Source: an uncultured Bacilli bacterium (lineage in GTDB: Bacteria; Bacillota_I; Bacilli_A; RF39; UBA660). From it: DNA of 55,406 nt. The translations under genes and the position numbers were made by a program. The notes under the pieces are model-generated. The model saw only the letters and a program-made list of their open reading frames with translations, did not search any database and was not told where the DNA came from. Shown here in pieces: positions 16,394 to 25,893 of this stretch (the stretch's first letter is position 1; each line of letters opens with the position of its first letter). The stretch lies in assembly GCA_934167785.1 (NCBI GenBank), contig CAKPLX010000002.1, positions 1-55,406 of the forward strand, given 5' to 3'.

Positions 16394-19300
16394 TTTCTTC
16401 CTCCATCATTTTCATTTTGAAACACTTCTCTAAATTCTCCACTCAGTAAAGAATATAAATAAAGTCTTATTTCTTTATCTGTATTTTTAGAAACATAATG
16501 ATAATAGCCTTTCAATTGCTCATCATAAGCACGATCAAAAATATTAGATAATTTATAATCAATAATATCAATATGATCTTCATACACAAGCATTAAATCA
16601 ATAATCCCATGAAGTTCCAATCCATCTTCTTCATCATCAAATTCATATTCTTGATAAACCTTAGCCTCATCTACTCTCTCCATTAGTAAACTTTTTGCTA
16701 ACCCCTCAAGCATTTTTCTAACATTTAAATCATCAATCTTTTCATAATTTGGCTGCTTAAAATTAAAAAATTCTAAACAGCGATGCACCTTTGTCCCAAT
16801 TTGCATCAATTCATATTGCTTCTTACTAATTACCTCATGATTCTTCTTAGAAAAACTTTTACTTTCTATTTCATCATCCGGAAATGAATATTCAAATACT
16901 TCAATTTTTTCTTCCTTCTTACTAAGATTATCTTGATAATTACTCTTCTTTAAATAAGCATATTCTCTTGTTAAATGAACATCCTCTAAAGATACTTTCT
17001 TTTCATAAGAAGAAAGACGAAAAGAAATAAAATCCAGCATATCTGCTAAAGTTCGAAAATTTCTCTTTACGATATCTTCTAAAACAGTAGCATTAGAAAC
17101 AAAATCGATCTCACCACAATCAGGAAGTACCATAATCATCTTTTCCCTAGCTCTAGTTAAAGCAACATAAAATAATCTAATCTTTTCACTAATTTCTTCT
17201 TTTAAATAGCGATCTCGCACTAAATCTTTCCAAATTACTTCTCCAATTCCTTCATCAAAATAAGGGGCAATAATTCCATACTTTTTATCATACAAAAACT
17301 TCTCTTTTAAATCACTAATATTAAACTTCTTATATAACCCACTAAAATAGCAAATTGGATACTCTAATCCCTTTGACTTATGAATAGTCATCAATTTCAC
17401 TGAAGTGGCTCCATGATCACCAACCTCATATTGCATCTCAATTCCACTTTCCTTTAAACTAGATAAATAATCAGAAAAATCCCAAACAGAATAGCCCAAA
17501 TCCTCTAAATTAGTAGCAATCTCTCGAATTTTTGATAATTTTACAATTCCATTATGAATATTTCCTATAGTAATATACTTTTCATAAAAAGAAAAACGCT
17601 CGATAATCTCATCAATCAGTTGATGAGAAGTAGTATAAGCTAAAGTCTTTGACAATTCTAAACACTTCTGATAAATTTCACTTTCTAAATAAGTATGATT
17701 TAAAAAATAATCAAAGATCACCTCATCATCTAGAGAAAACAAAAAACTTCTAGCAATACTAACAAACAAATATTTAAACTCTGTATCAATCTCTTTCACT
17801 GAAATTTTTAAAATTAATCGAATAATATTCCCAATTAATAAAAGATCAGCCTCATCATTCATCTTTTCATTTTTTAATATTGTAATGGGAATACCTAAAA
17901 AGCCAAAAATTTTCTTATATAAATCAAATGTTGTAGCCCTATCCATAATAATAGCAAAATCATTATAGCAAACTTTTCGTAAATTACCACTATTTTTATC
18001 TAATACCAAATAACCATGATTTACCTTATCTAAAATATCCCTCGCCACAATAAACGCTTCAATTTCATCACGATTAAATCCAATTTCCTTATCATAAGGA
18101 TAGCGGACAATCTCCATTTCATGAGAACATTTGGCATCTTCCTTCAAATAAACACCATTACCAAAAATCATTTGATGACTCTCTAAATAATTTGCTCCAC
18201 CAAGTTCCTCCCCCATAATTAAAGTAAATATTGTATTAATATTCTCTAAAACTTCTTTTCTGGAACGAAAATTCTTATTTAAATCAATCTTTTTATCCAA
18301 ATCACTCTTACTATATGAATCATATTTATTCTTAAAAATATAAGGATTAGCATTCCGAAAACGATATATAGACTGTTTAATATCCCCAACCATATAAACA
18401 TTATGATGACTAATCATTGAAATAAACTCTTCCTGCAAATCATTTGTATCTTGATACTCATCAATCATAATTTCCTGAAAATAGTCTCTCAACTCCTCAC
18501 GAACCTCTTGATGATTCTTCACAACCTCAATCGCCATTATTGCAATATCATTAAATTCATAAGTTCCTTTTTCCTGCTTATACACCATCATTTGTTCCGT
18601 AAATTTTAAAATAATTTCTATAATAATTTGAACAGTATTATAAGTACTCTTTAGCGTTTGAATTATCTCTTCTTCATTTTTATAAACTGCTAACTTTTTA
18701 ATTTCTTTTAAAGTATCACTAATTTTGGCCTTCAAATTCTTTAACTCAGAATCACTTCCTCTTGGTACAGATGGCATCTTAATATTTAAATGACTCCCAA
18801 TATCATCATACCGCTTTATCTCTTTTAGCATCGCTAAAGACTCTTCTAATATAACAGCATACTCTGAATCATACAAAAAAATATCCTCAACCATCCGAAA
18901 AATAAAAGAAATCTTCTCTTGAATTAAAGAAAAAAATTCACAAACATTTTCCTCTAGTCGCTCCTCATTATAATACTGATCAAGATATTCCTTCAAATAA
19001 GAAACCTTATCAGATAACAAATCCAATTGATTACTAATTCTTAAAATAGAATGCTTAATTTCTGTATCATCTTTTGTACAAAAAGTACGAATCATCTGTA
19101 AAAACTGAGGATTTTCTTCTTCATAATAAGATAAAAATATTTGATCCATAACCCGCTCTTTTTCCAAAGCAATGACACTAGAATCAATAATCCCAATATT
19201 AGGGGAAACATTCAATAAATAATGATATTTTTTTACAACGGATAAAGCAAAACTATCAAAAGTAGTAATATAAGCAGTATCTAACAAATCTAACTGTTCC

Positions 19301-19554
19301 CGTAACTCTGGAATTTTTTTGATCTTTTGTCTAATTCGATCAGCCATCTCTCCTGCTGCTGCTTTCGTAAAAGTCAAAATAAGAAGGCGATTGACATCAA
19401 TACCATCCTTTAATTTTCGAATTACTCTCTCCGTCAAAACAGCCGTCTTTCCAGATCCAGCCCCAGCTGAAACAATAATATTTTTATTCTCCTCATAAAT
19501 AGCTTCCCACTGCTCATCTGTCCAAGTTACATCAACTGGCTTTATTGGTATCAT
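16390..19554 (-). CDS. addA: ATP-dependent helicase/nuclease subunit A
   Basis: The UvrD-type helicase plus nuclease subunit of the AddAB double-strand-break repair enzyme. The 1054-aa protein has Walker A SAGAGSGKTAVL (~29-40), IDEYQDTNDLQ (motif II), GDIKQSIYRFRNANP (motif III), RLFYVALTRAREKM (motif VI) and a C-terminal RecB-family nuclease with HGIIDLMLVYEDHIDIIDYKL and a following Q/Y motif (QLKGYYHYV). It is shorter than B. subtilis AddA (about 1230 aa). addB lies 2 kb upstream in the same direction, separated by two unknown genes. Confidence 0.94.
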   Translation of the reverse strand: MIPIKPVDVTWTDEQWEAIYEENKNIIVSAGAGSGKTAVLTERVIRKLKDGIDVNRLLILTFTKAAAGEMADRIRQKIKKIPELREQLDLLDTAYITTFDSFALSVVKKYHYLLNVSPNIGIIDSSVIALEKERVMDQIFLSYYEEENPQFLQMIRTFCTKDDTEIKHSILRISNQLDLLSDKVSYLKEYLDQYYNEERLEENVCEFFSLIQEKISFIFRMVEDIFLYDSEYAVILEESLAMLKEIKRYDDIGSHLNIKMPSVPRGSDSELKNLKAKISDTLKEIKKLAVYKNEEEIIQTLKSTYNTVQIIIEIILKFTEQMMVYKQEKGTYEFNDIAIMAIEVVKNHQEVREELRDYFQEIMIDEYQDTNDLQEEFISMISHHNVYMVGDIKQSIYRFRNANPYIFKNKYDSYSKSDLDKKIDLNKNFRSRKEVLENINTIFTLIMGEELGGANYLESHQMIFGNGVYLKEDAKCSHEMEIVRYPYDKEIGFNRDEIEAFIVARDILDKVNHGYLVLDKNSGNLRKVCYNDFAIIMDRATTFDLYKKIFGFLGIPITILKNEKMNDEADLLLIGNIIRLILKISVKEIDTEFKYLFVSIARSFLFSLDDEVIFDYFLNHTYLESEIYQKCLELSKTLAYTTSHQLIDEIIERFSFYEKYITIGNIHNGIVKLSKIREIATNLEDLGYSVWDFSDYLSSLKESGIEMQYEVGDHGATSVKLMTIHKSKGLEYPICYFSGLYKKFNISDLKEKFLYDKKYGIIAPYFDEGIGEVIWKDLVRDRYLKEEISEKIRLFYVALTRAREKMIMVLPDCGEIDFVSNATVLEDIVKRNFRTLADMLDFISFRLSSYEKKVSLEDVHLTREYAYLKKSNYQDNLSKKEEKIEVFEYSFPDDEIESKSFSKKNHEVISKKQYELMQIGTKVHRCLEFFNFKQPNYEKIDDLNVRKMLEGLAKSLLMERVDEAKVYQEYEFDDEEDGLELHGIIDLMLVYEDHIDIIDYKLSNIFDRAYDEQLKGYYHYVSKNTDKEIRLYLYSLLSGEFREVFQNENDGGRK

Positions 19555-19616
19555 TAAATCACTTCCTTAAAAAATTTGCTCTCTACAAATTAAATTTTTT
19601 ACTCATTACACAATCA

Positions 19617-21407
19617 TTAATGTCTTCCATACATTTCATGATATTTTTCTTCTCCCATTAATCGCGTCAAATCTCGAATAGCGCCCTCTAAAAAAGTTCC
19701 TTTCAAATAAGAATTTTCTTTTTCTAATCTATCTTCAAAAGAAGCAATACTATAAATAAGACTATACTCTCTATTCCTACCACCTGTCACAATACTAGAC
19801 TTTGAAGCAAGTTCAGCAATTTCATCTTGATGATTCATCAAATAAGAAAAATATTTTTTTATTCTCTCAATCCTTTTTTGAGCAATATAATCAAAAGTAC
19901 GAGAATTATTTTCCAAATAAACATCCATCATTGCCTTTAATTCATGACATTCCCTATCATAAGCCTCTGCAATTAAAAGATAATACTCTTGCTTCTCATC
20001 AGAATTCAAATAAGACAAATTCGTATTTTCCAAATCAGTTACTGAAAAAGCATATCCCAAAATTTCTTGATAAACTTCTCTATATTCCTTTTTCTTAGAA
20101 GAATCTATATTTTTATCCAAGCAAACCCTTGTCAATTCTCTTACCATTTCTAGCAACTTTTTTACACTACCATCTTCATGAAAGAATAAAGTTAACAAAG
20201 GATACTGCTTACATAAACCCTTATTCTTTTCTACAATATACATAAGAGAACGAATATTATATTCATCTAAAAGAAAAGCTTTTTTACTTTTAGTAACCCC
20301 ATAACCAAACGATTTATTTTTAAAAACTTTAGTTTGATTTAAACTTGCTCTTTCAATTTCATTAAATTTCTCTTTACTAGCATATTCCTTCAAAAAGTAT
20401 GCTGTCTCTCTCCAACCAGCAATATTAGCCTCACGTTCAGTCTCTCGATAAGCATAATTAACCTTAAACTCATCAAAATTATCCTTCAAATCTGTTAAAT
20501 AACTCCTCTGTAACCCTGATTTTAAAGAATAATAAGAACTCAAATTAATTTTTCCTTCTCTTAAATAACAATTTTGTTTATAATGTTCTAGCTCATGATG
20601 AATTAAAAACGTTAAAAAAGTTAGCTTAGAAACATCATATAATTTTAACCCTGATAAATCCATTTTTTCCCTAAAAGAAGAAGATAATATTTTATCATGA
20701 AGAACAATTAATCCTGTATCTCCAAAAGAAACACCACTTGCACCATTTAACTTTTTTCCCAAAAAATCTTCATCAGAAATATAAACTTTTGCAGGAGGAT
20801 ATCCCATTTTTTTACATCTCGAAGCTGTAATAAACTGAATACAAAAATTTTTAGCCTCATCTGAATAATCCATATTTTGACTAAATAAGTGTCGAATTAT
20901 TTGTTTTTGACAATGATATAATCCCTGATGACTTGTCCCAATCTTAGAAGTAAAGTATAAAAATAATTCTTTTTCATCTTCCTGAGATATCTGTTTTCCT
21001 TGAATATATAAATCATAAATTTTTTTGATTTTTCTAGCATAAGAATTCTTTTTATCAACTATCTCTTGAATTTCTTCTCTACTAAACAATTGTTCTCCTA
21101 ATTGATGATTAAATATTTTAGAATTAACCAATAAATAAGTATTATTTCGATTAACAAAATAAAACCTTTTTACCTCATTTAGCAATTCCTTCTCTTCCAT
21201 TGTCCGTTCTTCCCATTTTTTATTCAAAATCACCAAAAGCTCATTTTCAATAAGATCAATTTGTATCTCCATCCTAGCATTATGTTTAGACTTTCCATTC
21301 AAAATATTTATTTTTTCTTGATACAACCGAGCAATCGAACCATCTTTAAAATAAAGAAATACCGACTTATCCAACAAATTTTTATTTTTCTCTAAAATCT
21401 CATCCAT
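19617..21407 (-). CDS. Putative zinc metallopeptidase of unknown family inside the addBA operon
   Basis: I do not recognise this 596-aa protein as a named family. From ATG 21407 (GGTGAT ribosome site) residues 271-275 read HELEH, an HExxH zinc motif in a hydrophobic helix (FLTFLIHHELEHYKQN). About 50 residues on, YRETEREANIAGW supplies a Glu in an ExxAN context, as in gluzincins such as M48/M56 peptidases. No signal peptide or clear membrane helix is seen, so it is probably cytoplasmic. The rest is charged and helical. It lies between the acidic 69-aa gene and addA, in the same direction, overlapping the former by 8 bp. Peptidase activity is inferred from the motif only. Confidence 0.7.
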   Translation of the reverse strand: MDEILEKNKNLLDKSVFLYFKDGSIARLYQEKINILNGKSKHNARMEIQIDLIENELLVILNKKWEERTMEEKELLNEVKRFYFVNRNNTYLLVNSKIFNHQLGEQLFSREEIQEIVDKKNSYARKIKKIYDLYIQGKQISQEDEKELFLYFTSKIGTSHQGLYHCQKQIIRHLFSQNMDYSDEAKNFCIQFITASRCKKMGYPPAKVYISDEDFLGKKLNGASGVSFGDTGLIVLHDKILSSSFREKMDLSGLKLYDVSKLTFLTFLIHHELEHYKQNCYLREGKINLSSYYSLKSGLQRSYLTDLKDNFDEFKVNYAYRETEREANIAGWRETAYFLKEYASKEKFNEIERASLNQTKVFKNKSFGYGVTKSKKAFLLDEYNIRSLMYIVEKNKGLCKQYPLLTLFFHEDGSVKKLLEMVRELTRVCLDKNIDSSKKKEYREVYQEILGYAFSVTDLENTNLSYLNSDEKQEYYLLIAEAYDRECHELKAMMDVYLENNSRTFDYIAQKRIERIKKYFSYLMNHQDEIAELASKSSIVTGGRNREYSLIYSIASFEDRLEKENSYLKGTFLEGAIRDLTRLMGEEKYHEMYGRH

Positions 21408-21609
21408 GAAAATCACCATCCAACAAATCTGTTGTCTCACTCTTTATTTGCTTATTAGCCTCATCTCGTTCCTCAGCTTCTATTTGCTTACTCACCTCAT
21501 CATTATAAAAAAGAGAATAACTAAACAAATTCATTTCTTCATCTGAAACATCATCATTTTCACTTTGAAAATCCTCTCCATCAAAAATAGAATAATCTTC
21601 TTCCATCAT
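21400..21609 (-). CDS. Small highly acidic protein of unknown function
   Basis: A 69-aa protein extremely rich in Asp and Glu (EEDYSIFDGEDFQSENDD, SDEEMN). It has no membrane segment and is likely disordered in part. AAAGGTGG lies just before its ATG. It starts 10 bp after the addB stop and overlaps the putative metallopeptidase gene by 8 bp. Acidic composition could mimic DNA or serve as a peptidase partner, but this is speculation. Confidence 0.6.
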   Translation of the reverse strand: MMEEDYSIFDGEDFQSENDDVSDEEMNLFSYSLFYNDEVSKQIEAEERDEANKQIKSETTDLLDGDFHG

Positions 21610-21619
21610 CACACCACCT

Positions 21620-23998
21620 TTAAATATTTTCTTCCAAAAATTCCAGATTCTTATACTCTTCTAAATCAACAATATCCTTTTCACTCATAAAACAAATATC
21701 TTGATAACAACAATATTTACACCCTAAATTATCCTTACCTATCCTTTTTGGATGAATAGAAAAATCTGCTGTAATTATCCCAGATATTGCTTCTTCAACT
21801 TTTTTCTCTGCCAAATTACTTAATGCTTCCATCTGTAAATCATTTAATATTTTTTTGGTACCAAATCCTTTAGAAGTCGTTCGCATTCCTTTAATTACCT
21901 TACTAGCATCATAAGTAGAATCAAATTTAGATAAAACAGCAATATCTGAATTACTATACCCTTGTAATTTTAAATTTTCCTCCTTTAATTCAAGATAAGA
22001 ATGTTGATTATCCCTGCTAATTTCACTATTTAAAATTTTTTGTAAATAAAATCCTACAATTCTAGCCTCAGGGAATTTATTTTTAGCTAAGAAAAGATAA
22101 ATAGGTAACTGCAAATCTAACCCATAAATAGTATGATTTAAATTCAAGTTAGGATTCCCTGTCTTATAATCAATAATAGAAACTAAATTCTCTTTTTCAT
22201 TAACCATCATCTTATCAACAAAACCCTTAAAACAAACATCATATGAAGGATAATGATAATTTTTAACTATTTTTTCTTCCAAAAAAGATTCAGTTAAACA
22301 AGAAAACTCTTCTTGCTTTCTAATTGTATCAATAATAAATTTAAGTTCATTCTCCAAATGATTCAAGAAAAACTTTTCTCTAGCATCATAATGATATATT
22401 TCTCCATATTTTTCTACACTTTGATCATAAACTTTAGAAAAATCAAAATCATCCCTTCTATATTTGGATAATACTTCATGAAAAATATTTCCTAAAACGG
22501 TATAAAAAGTATTGGGAAACAAATTTAACTTTAGAATATTCGAAAGATAATAACGAAAACCACATTGATAATAACTATTCATTGCGCTATAAGATAACGT
22601 TAATTTCCCTTCTAAATAATTTTTCAACTTCTCTTTAGAGATTCCTTTAAATGATGAATCGTAGCGCAAATAAGGAATATCACAATATCCTTGATAAAGA
22701 TAATCCAAATCCACTTCCTTTTCATTATATTTAACTAAAGTATCCAATTTTTCCCCTAAAACCAACTGATTATAAAGCTTAGAATACCCATAAGTAATCT
22801 TTCCCTTTTCTACTTTATATTTTAAAATATCATTTAAACTAGAAAGATAAAAATCTCCCAAAGGACTCTTCTTTTTAAACGTAATCACTAAATTTTTTAC
22901 ACTTCTAATTTCTCTAATCCATCGATCTTTTTCTTTAATATTCTCATCTTTTGTAGAAAGAAGACCTAATTGTTCTTTGATGAAATCATTAAAATATTCC
23001 TCGTCCTTATAAAGCTTAGGTACAATTCCCTGATTAAATCCAAGCAAGAAAACATATTCATCCTCCAAAACATCACGCAAATGAGAAATCACTTGAATAC
23101 CACAAGAGCGAATCTTACCCTTTAACTTTGCTTTTTTAAAATCATGAATCAAAAGTTCTTTAATTTTTAAATAATCATCTATCCATACATAGCGATTAAC
23201 TATATCATTAATCAAAGAAAATACTTCAAATTCTTCTTTTGATTGCAAGGCATAATGTTCTTTTAAATAATTCATCGAAAGAACAGGATCACTACTTAAA
23301 TGTCGCAAAAAATCCTGCCCCATCTTTGTTCCATATAAATAATTATCAGATAGATTAAGAGGAATAGAAAACCAAGTAAAAACTTTTTGTACCAAAGGAA
23401 GATATTCTCCTAAAACACCACACAATTTAATCTTAGAAGGCTTAACTCCTTGTTTGATTTTCTCCAAAATTGCTCCAGCTACATAAACAACTTCTGAAGA
23501 AATATCCTCAAATTCATATAAAGACGCACAATCGTACTGTTCCTTTTCAAAGGGAAAAATACTTACCTGAAAATCTTTTTTCAAATCTTGATACAACTTA
23601 TTCGTTTTTCCATCAAAACAAACATGATAAAAAACAATGCTTTTCTTCTTCAAATACTCCCGAAAAAAAGGATTAAAAGAAAGCAGACCTTGATTTTTTA
23701 ACTCCTTTTTTATCTCTTGTACCTTTTTGATTTTTTCTAAGTCATAATCTCTATCATCATCAACAGCATAAAGTAAAGATAAATACATAGCACTAACATC
23801 ATAGTGATAATGATATTTACGCATAAGATAATAAATTGCTCTTTCATCATACGAAAAATAATACTGATCAATAAATTCACTTATCGTAAAAATTTTAGGA
23901 CAAGATAAAAATTTTTTACTAAAATACTGAAGCACATTCTTTTTACTCGAATCCATAACCACTAAAATAGTATTATCACCAATCTCTAATTCCACCAT
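21620..23998 (-). CDS. addB: AddB-like nuclease subunit lacking the N-terminal Walker A motif
   Basis: A 792-aa protein with a C-terminal PD-(D/E)XK nuclease domain: GFVDKMMVNEK...SIIDYKTGNP and LQLPIYLFLA. Cysteines in YQCGFRYYL and CKYCCYQDIC could hold the 4Fe-4S staple known in AddB. LLGFNQGIVPKLYKDEEY matches the middle AddB/RexB region. It is much shorter than B. subtilis AddB (~1166 aa), and no GxxGxGKT is seen at its N-terminus (VELEIGDNTILVVMDSS), so it may not bind ATP. The order addB-small gene-peptidase-addA supports a partnership with AddA. Confidence 0.82.
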   Translation of the reverse strand: MVELEIGDNTILVVMDSSKKNVLQYFSKKFLSCPKIFTISEFIDQYYFSYDERAIYYLMRKYHYHYDVSAMYLSLLYAVDDDRDYDLEKIKKVQEIKKELKNQGLLSFNPFFREYLKKKSIVFYHVCFDGKTNKLYQDLKKDFQVSIFPFEKEQYDCASLYEFEDISSEVVYVAGAILEKIKQGVKPSKIKLCGVLGEYLPLVQKVFTWFSIPLNLSDNYLYGTKMGQDFLRHLSSDPVLSMNYLKEHYALQSKEEFEVFSLINDIVNRYVWIDDYLKIKELLIHDFKKAKLKGKIRSCGIQVISHLRDVLEDEYVFLLGFNQGIVPKLYKDEEYFNDFIKEQLGLLSTKDENIKEKDRWIREIRSVKNLVITFKKKSPLGDFYLSSLNDILKYKVEKGKITYGYSKLYNQLVLGEKLDTLVKYNEKEVDLDYLYQGYCDIPYLRYDSSFKGISKEKLKNYLEGKLTLSYSAMNSYYQCGFRYYLSNILKLNLFPNTFYTVLGNIFHEVLSKYRRDDFDFSKVYDQSVEKYGEIYHYDAREKFFLNHLENELKFIIDTIRKQEEFSCLTESFLEEKIVKNYHYPSYDVCFKGFVDKMMVNEKENLVSIIDYKTGNPNLNLNHTIYGLDLQLPIYLFLAKNKFPEARIVGFYLQKILNSEISRDNQHSYLELKEENLKLQGYSNSDIAVLSKFDSTYDASKVIKGMRTTSKGFGTKKILNDLQMEALSNLAEKKVEEAISGIITADFSIHPKRIGKDNLGCKYCCYQDICFMSEKDIVDLEEYKNLEFLEENI

Positions 23999-24131
23999 TC
24001 ACACCTACTTTCTAAGCCTTTAAAAATTCTCATTTTTACCATTCAAAAATAATATCTCAATTAACCTTCAAATATCTCTTTTATTTATTCCTCAGTTACA
24101 ATAATTCTAATATAAAAAATAACTACAAATT

Positions 24132-24881
24132 TTACCGCAAAACAATAACTGCAATATTCCTGCCACTATTTTCTTTATCTGCACGATAAGAATGCATAAT
24201 ATCACCATGACATTTTGTACAAATATCTGAAGTAATAATATTTTCCGGTAAAACCCCCAGTTTGATTAAAATTTTTCGATTAATAGAAACTGTATCAATT
24301 AAATATTTACCATCTCTCTTCTTCAAAATATCCTTTTCTATTCCTAAATCAGAAAAGGTATGGGCAAACTCTTCTTTGACATCTTCTTCTACTTCAAAAC
24401 AACACTTCAAAATACTAGGACAAATATAAGCTTCAATATCCTTAGCTTCACAATGATAAATATCTTCCATCAAATGAACAGCATTCTCAACGATACATCC
24501 AATCGTTCCACGCCAACCAGAATGAATGTTACCAATAACTTTTTTCTTAGAATCATACAAAAGAATTCCCTGACAATCGGCAAGTGAAGTAACTAAAGCA
24601 ACACCTTTCATATCAGTAATTAAACCGTCAACATTTTCTAAATTTTCATTTAAAGTATCTGCCATTACACATTTAACACAATTCGTATGGGCCTGAGAAG
24701 GTTTAATAAACTTAATTGAATTCATAGCTAAGATCTGTTGAATTTTCTTATATTCCTTCCTTACTTCTTCCACTCCTACCATTCCACCTCTAAAATTAAA
24801 AGGCTTTAAAGTAAATAAATGACCAATTTCCGAATAAGCATTCAATCCTTCAAACTGCAAAAAATTTTTTCCTTTAATCAT
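24132..24881 (-). CDS. pgeF: Peptidoglycan editing factor PgeF (YfiH/laccase-domain family)
   Basis: This family (DUF152/YfiH) has a Cys-His-His zinc centre and removes mis-incorporated residues from peptidoglycan precursors. Visible motifs: SLADCQGILLYD (Cys), GNIHSGWRGTIG (His), ICPSILKCCFEV and the terminal DIMHSYRADKENSGRN. The 249-aa form from ATG 24881 has GAGGTAA seven bases upstream; a GTG one codon earlier is possible. It follows ung by only a few bases. Confidence 0.92.
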   Translation of the reverse strand: MIKGKNFLQFEGLNAYSEIGHLFTLKPFNFRGGMVGVEEVRKEYKKIQQILAMNSIKFIKPSQAHTNCVKCVMADTLNENLENVDGLITDMKGVALVTSLADCQGILLYDSKKKVIGNIHSGWRGTIGCIVENAVHLMEDIYHCEAKDIEAYICPSILKCCFEVEEDVKEEFAHTFSDLGIEKDILKKRDGKYLIDTVSINRKILIKLGVLPENIITSDICTKCHGDIMHSYRADKENSGRNIAVIVLR

Positions 24882-24885
24882 CACA

Positions 24886-25557
24886 TTACCTCACATGCCA
24901 ATCAATTTCTTTTAAACCATTTTTCTTTAAAAAATCATTTGTTTTAGAAAATGGTTTACTTCCAAAAAAACCATAATTTGCCGAGAAAGGCGAAGGGTGA
25001 GTTGATTCTATAATATAATGTTTAGGATTAGTAATCAAACTCTTTTTACTTCGAGCAAAGTTTCCCCATAAAATAAATACAACCGGTGTTGATTTGTTAT
25101 TCAAACTTTTAATAATGGCATCAGTAAAATTTTCCCATCCTAAAGCCTTATGTGAAGCAGGTTTATCTTTTTCTACAGTTAAAACAGCATTCAAAAGAAG
25201 AACGCCCTCTCGTGCCCAGCACTCTAAATTTCCAACATTAGAAGGCTCTATTCCCAAATCATCATAAAGTTCTTTATAAATATTTCTCAAAGAAGGAGGA
25301 AGCTTTACCCCATCCGATACTGCAAAAGCAAGACCATTGGCTTCCCCTACTCCATGATAAGGATCTTGTCCCAAAATCACCACTCTAACATCATCGTAAT
25401 CCGTCAAAGATAACGCTCTTAAAATTCGTGATTTTGGAGGAAATATTTCTCGCTCTTGATAAGCTTGATTAATAAAATCTACAATTTTCTTAAAGTATTC
25501 CTCATGATACTCATGATCTAACACTTGATCCCAATGATTTCCTACTAATTTTTTCAT
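24886..25557 (-). CDS. ung: Uracil-DNA glycosylase (family 1)
   Basis: Removes uracil from DNA to start base-excision repair. The 223-aa protein has the water-activating motif GQDPYHGVGEANGLAFAV, VFILWGNFARSKK and the leucine-loop HPSPFSANYGFFGSKPFS. Length and motifs are normal. It sits between ylbF and pgeF on the same strand. Confidence 0.97.
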   Translation of the reverse strand: MKKLVGNHWDQVLDHEYHEEYFKKIVDFINQAYQEREIFPPKSRILRALSLTDYDDVRVVILGQDPYHGVGEANGLAFAVSDGVKLPPSLRNIYKELYDDLGIEPSNVGNLECWAREGVLLLNAVLTVEKDKPASHKALGWENFTDAIIKSLNNKSTPVVFILWGNFARSKKSLITNPKHYIIESTHPSPFSANYGFFGSKPFSKTNDFLKKNGLKEIDWHVR

Positions 25558-25577
25558 ACAAATCCCTCACTAATTCT

Positions 25578-25892
25578 CTATATCTTACTATTTACATAGC
25601 CTTCTATTTGATGACTAGATTCCGCTAAAATATCATTAAATTCATCCATTCTTCGTAAATATTCCTGATAAATAGGTCTATTATTTAAGTCCTTTACCTT
25701 ACTTTCTATTTCCTGATCAATTTCCTTATATCTTTCATCATGATGATATTCTAACTCCACAGACTTTTTTTGTAATTCTTTTATTTCATTCACCAAAAGA
25801 TTAATTTCCTCATCTGCTTCAATAACCCGACCAATATTTAAATAACTCTGATATTCACTCGATTGCTCAATAGCTTGAAATAGTTCCTCCAT
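25578..25892 (-). CDS. YlbF/YmcA-family protein (RicF-like)
   Basis: A 104-aa all-helical protein of the YlbF family (MEELFQAIEQSSEYQSYLNIGR...EVINLL-like core, C-terminal EYLRRMDEFNDILAE). In B. subtilis the family forms the RicAFT complex with YmcA and YaaT, affecting RNA processing and development. ATG 25892 has GGAG six bases upstream, formed by the end of miaB; ATG 25904 is an alternative. In B. subtilis ymcA follows miaB (ymcB), and this gene takes that place, so it could be a YmcA orthologue rather than YlbF. Confidence 0.78.
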   Translation of the reverse strand: MEELFQAIEQSSEYQSYLNIGRVIEADEEINLLVNEIKELQKKSVELEYHHDERYKEIDQEIESKVKDLNNRPIYQEYLRRMDEFNDILAESSHQIEGYVNSKI

Positions 25893-25893
25893 C

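Noticed and set aside
23525..23545. Another copy of the GTAAGTATTTTT element
   Set aside because: It lies inside the addB coding region without a partner strand for a stem.
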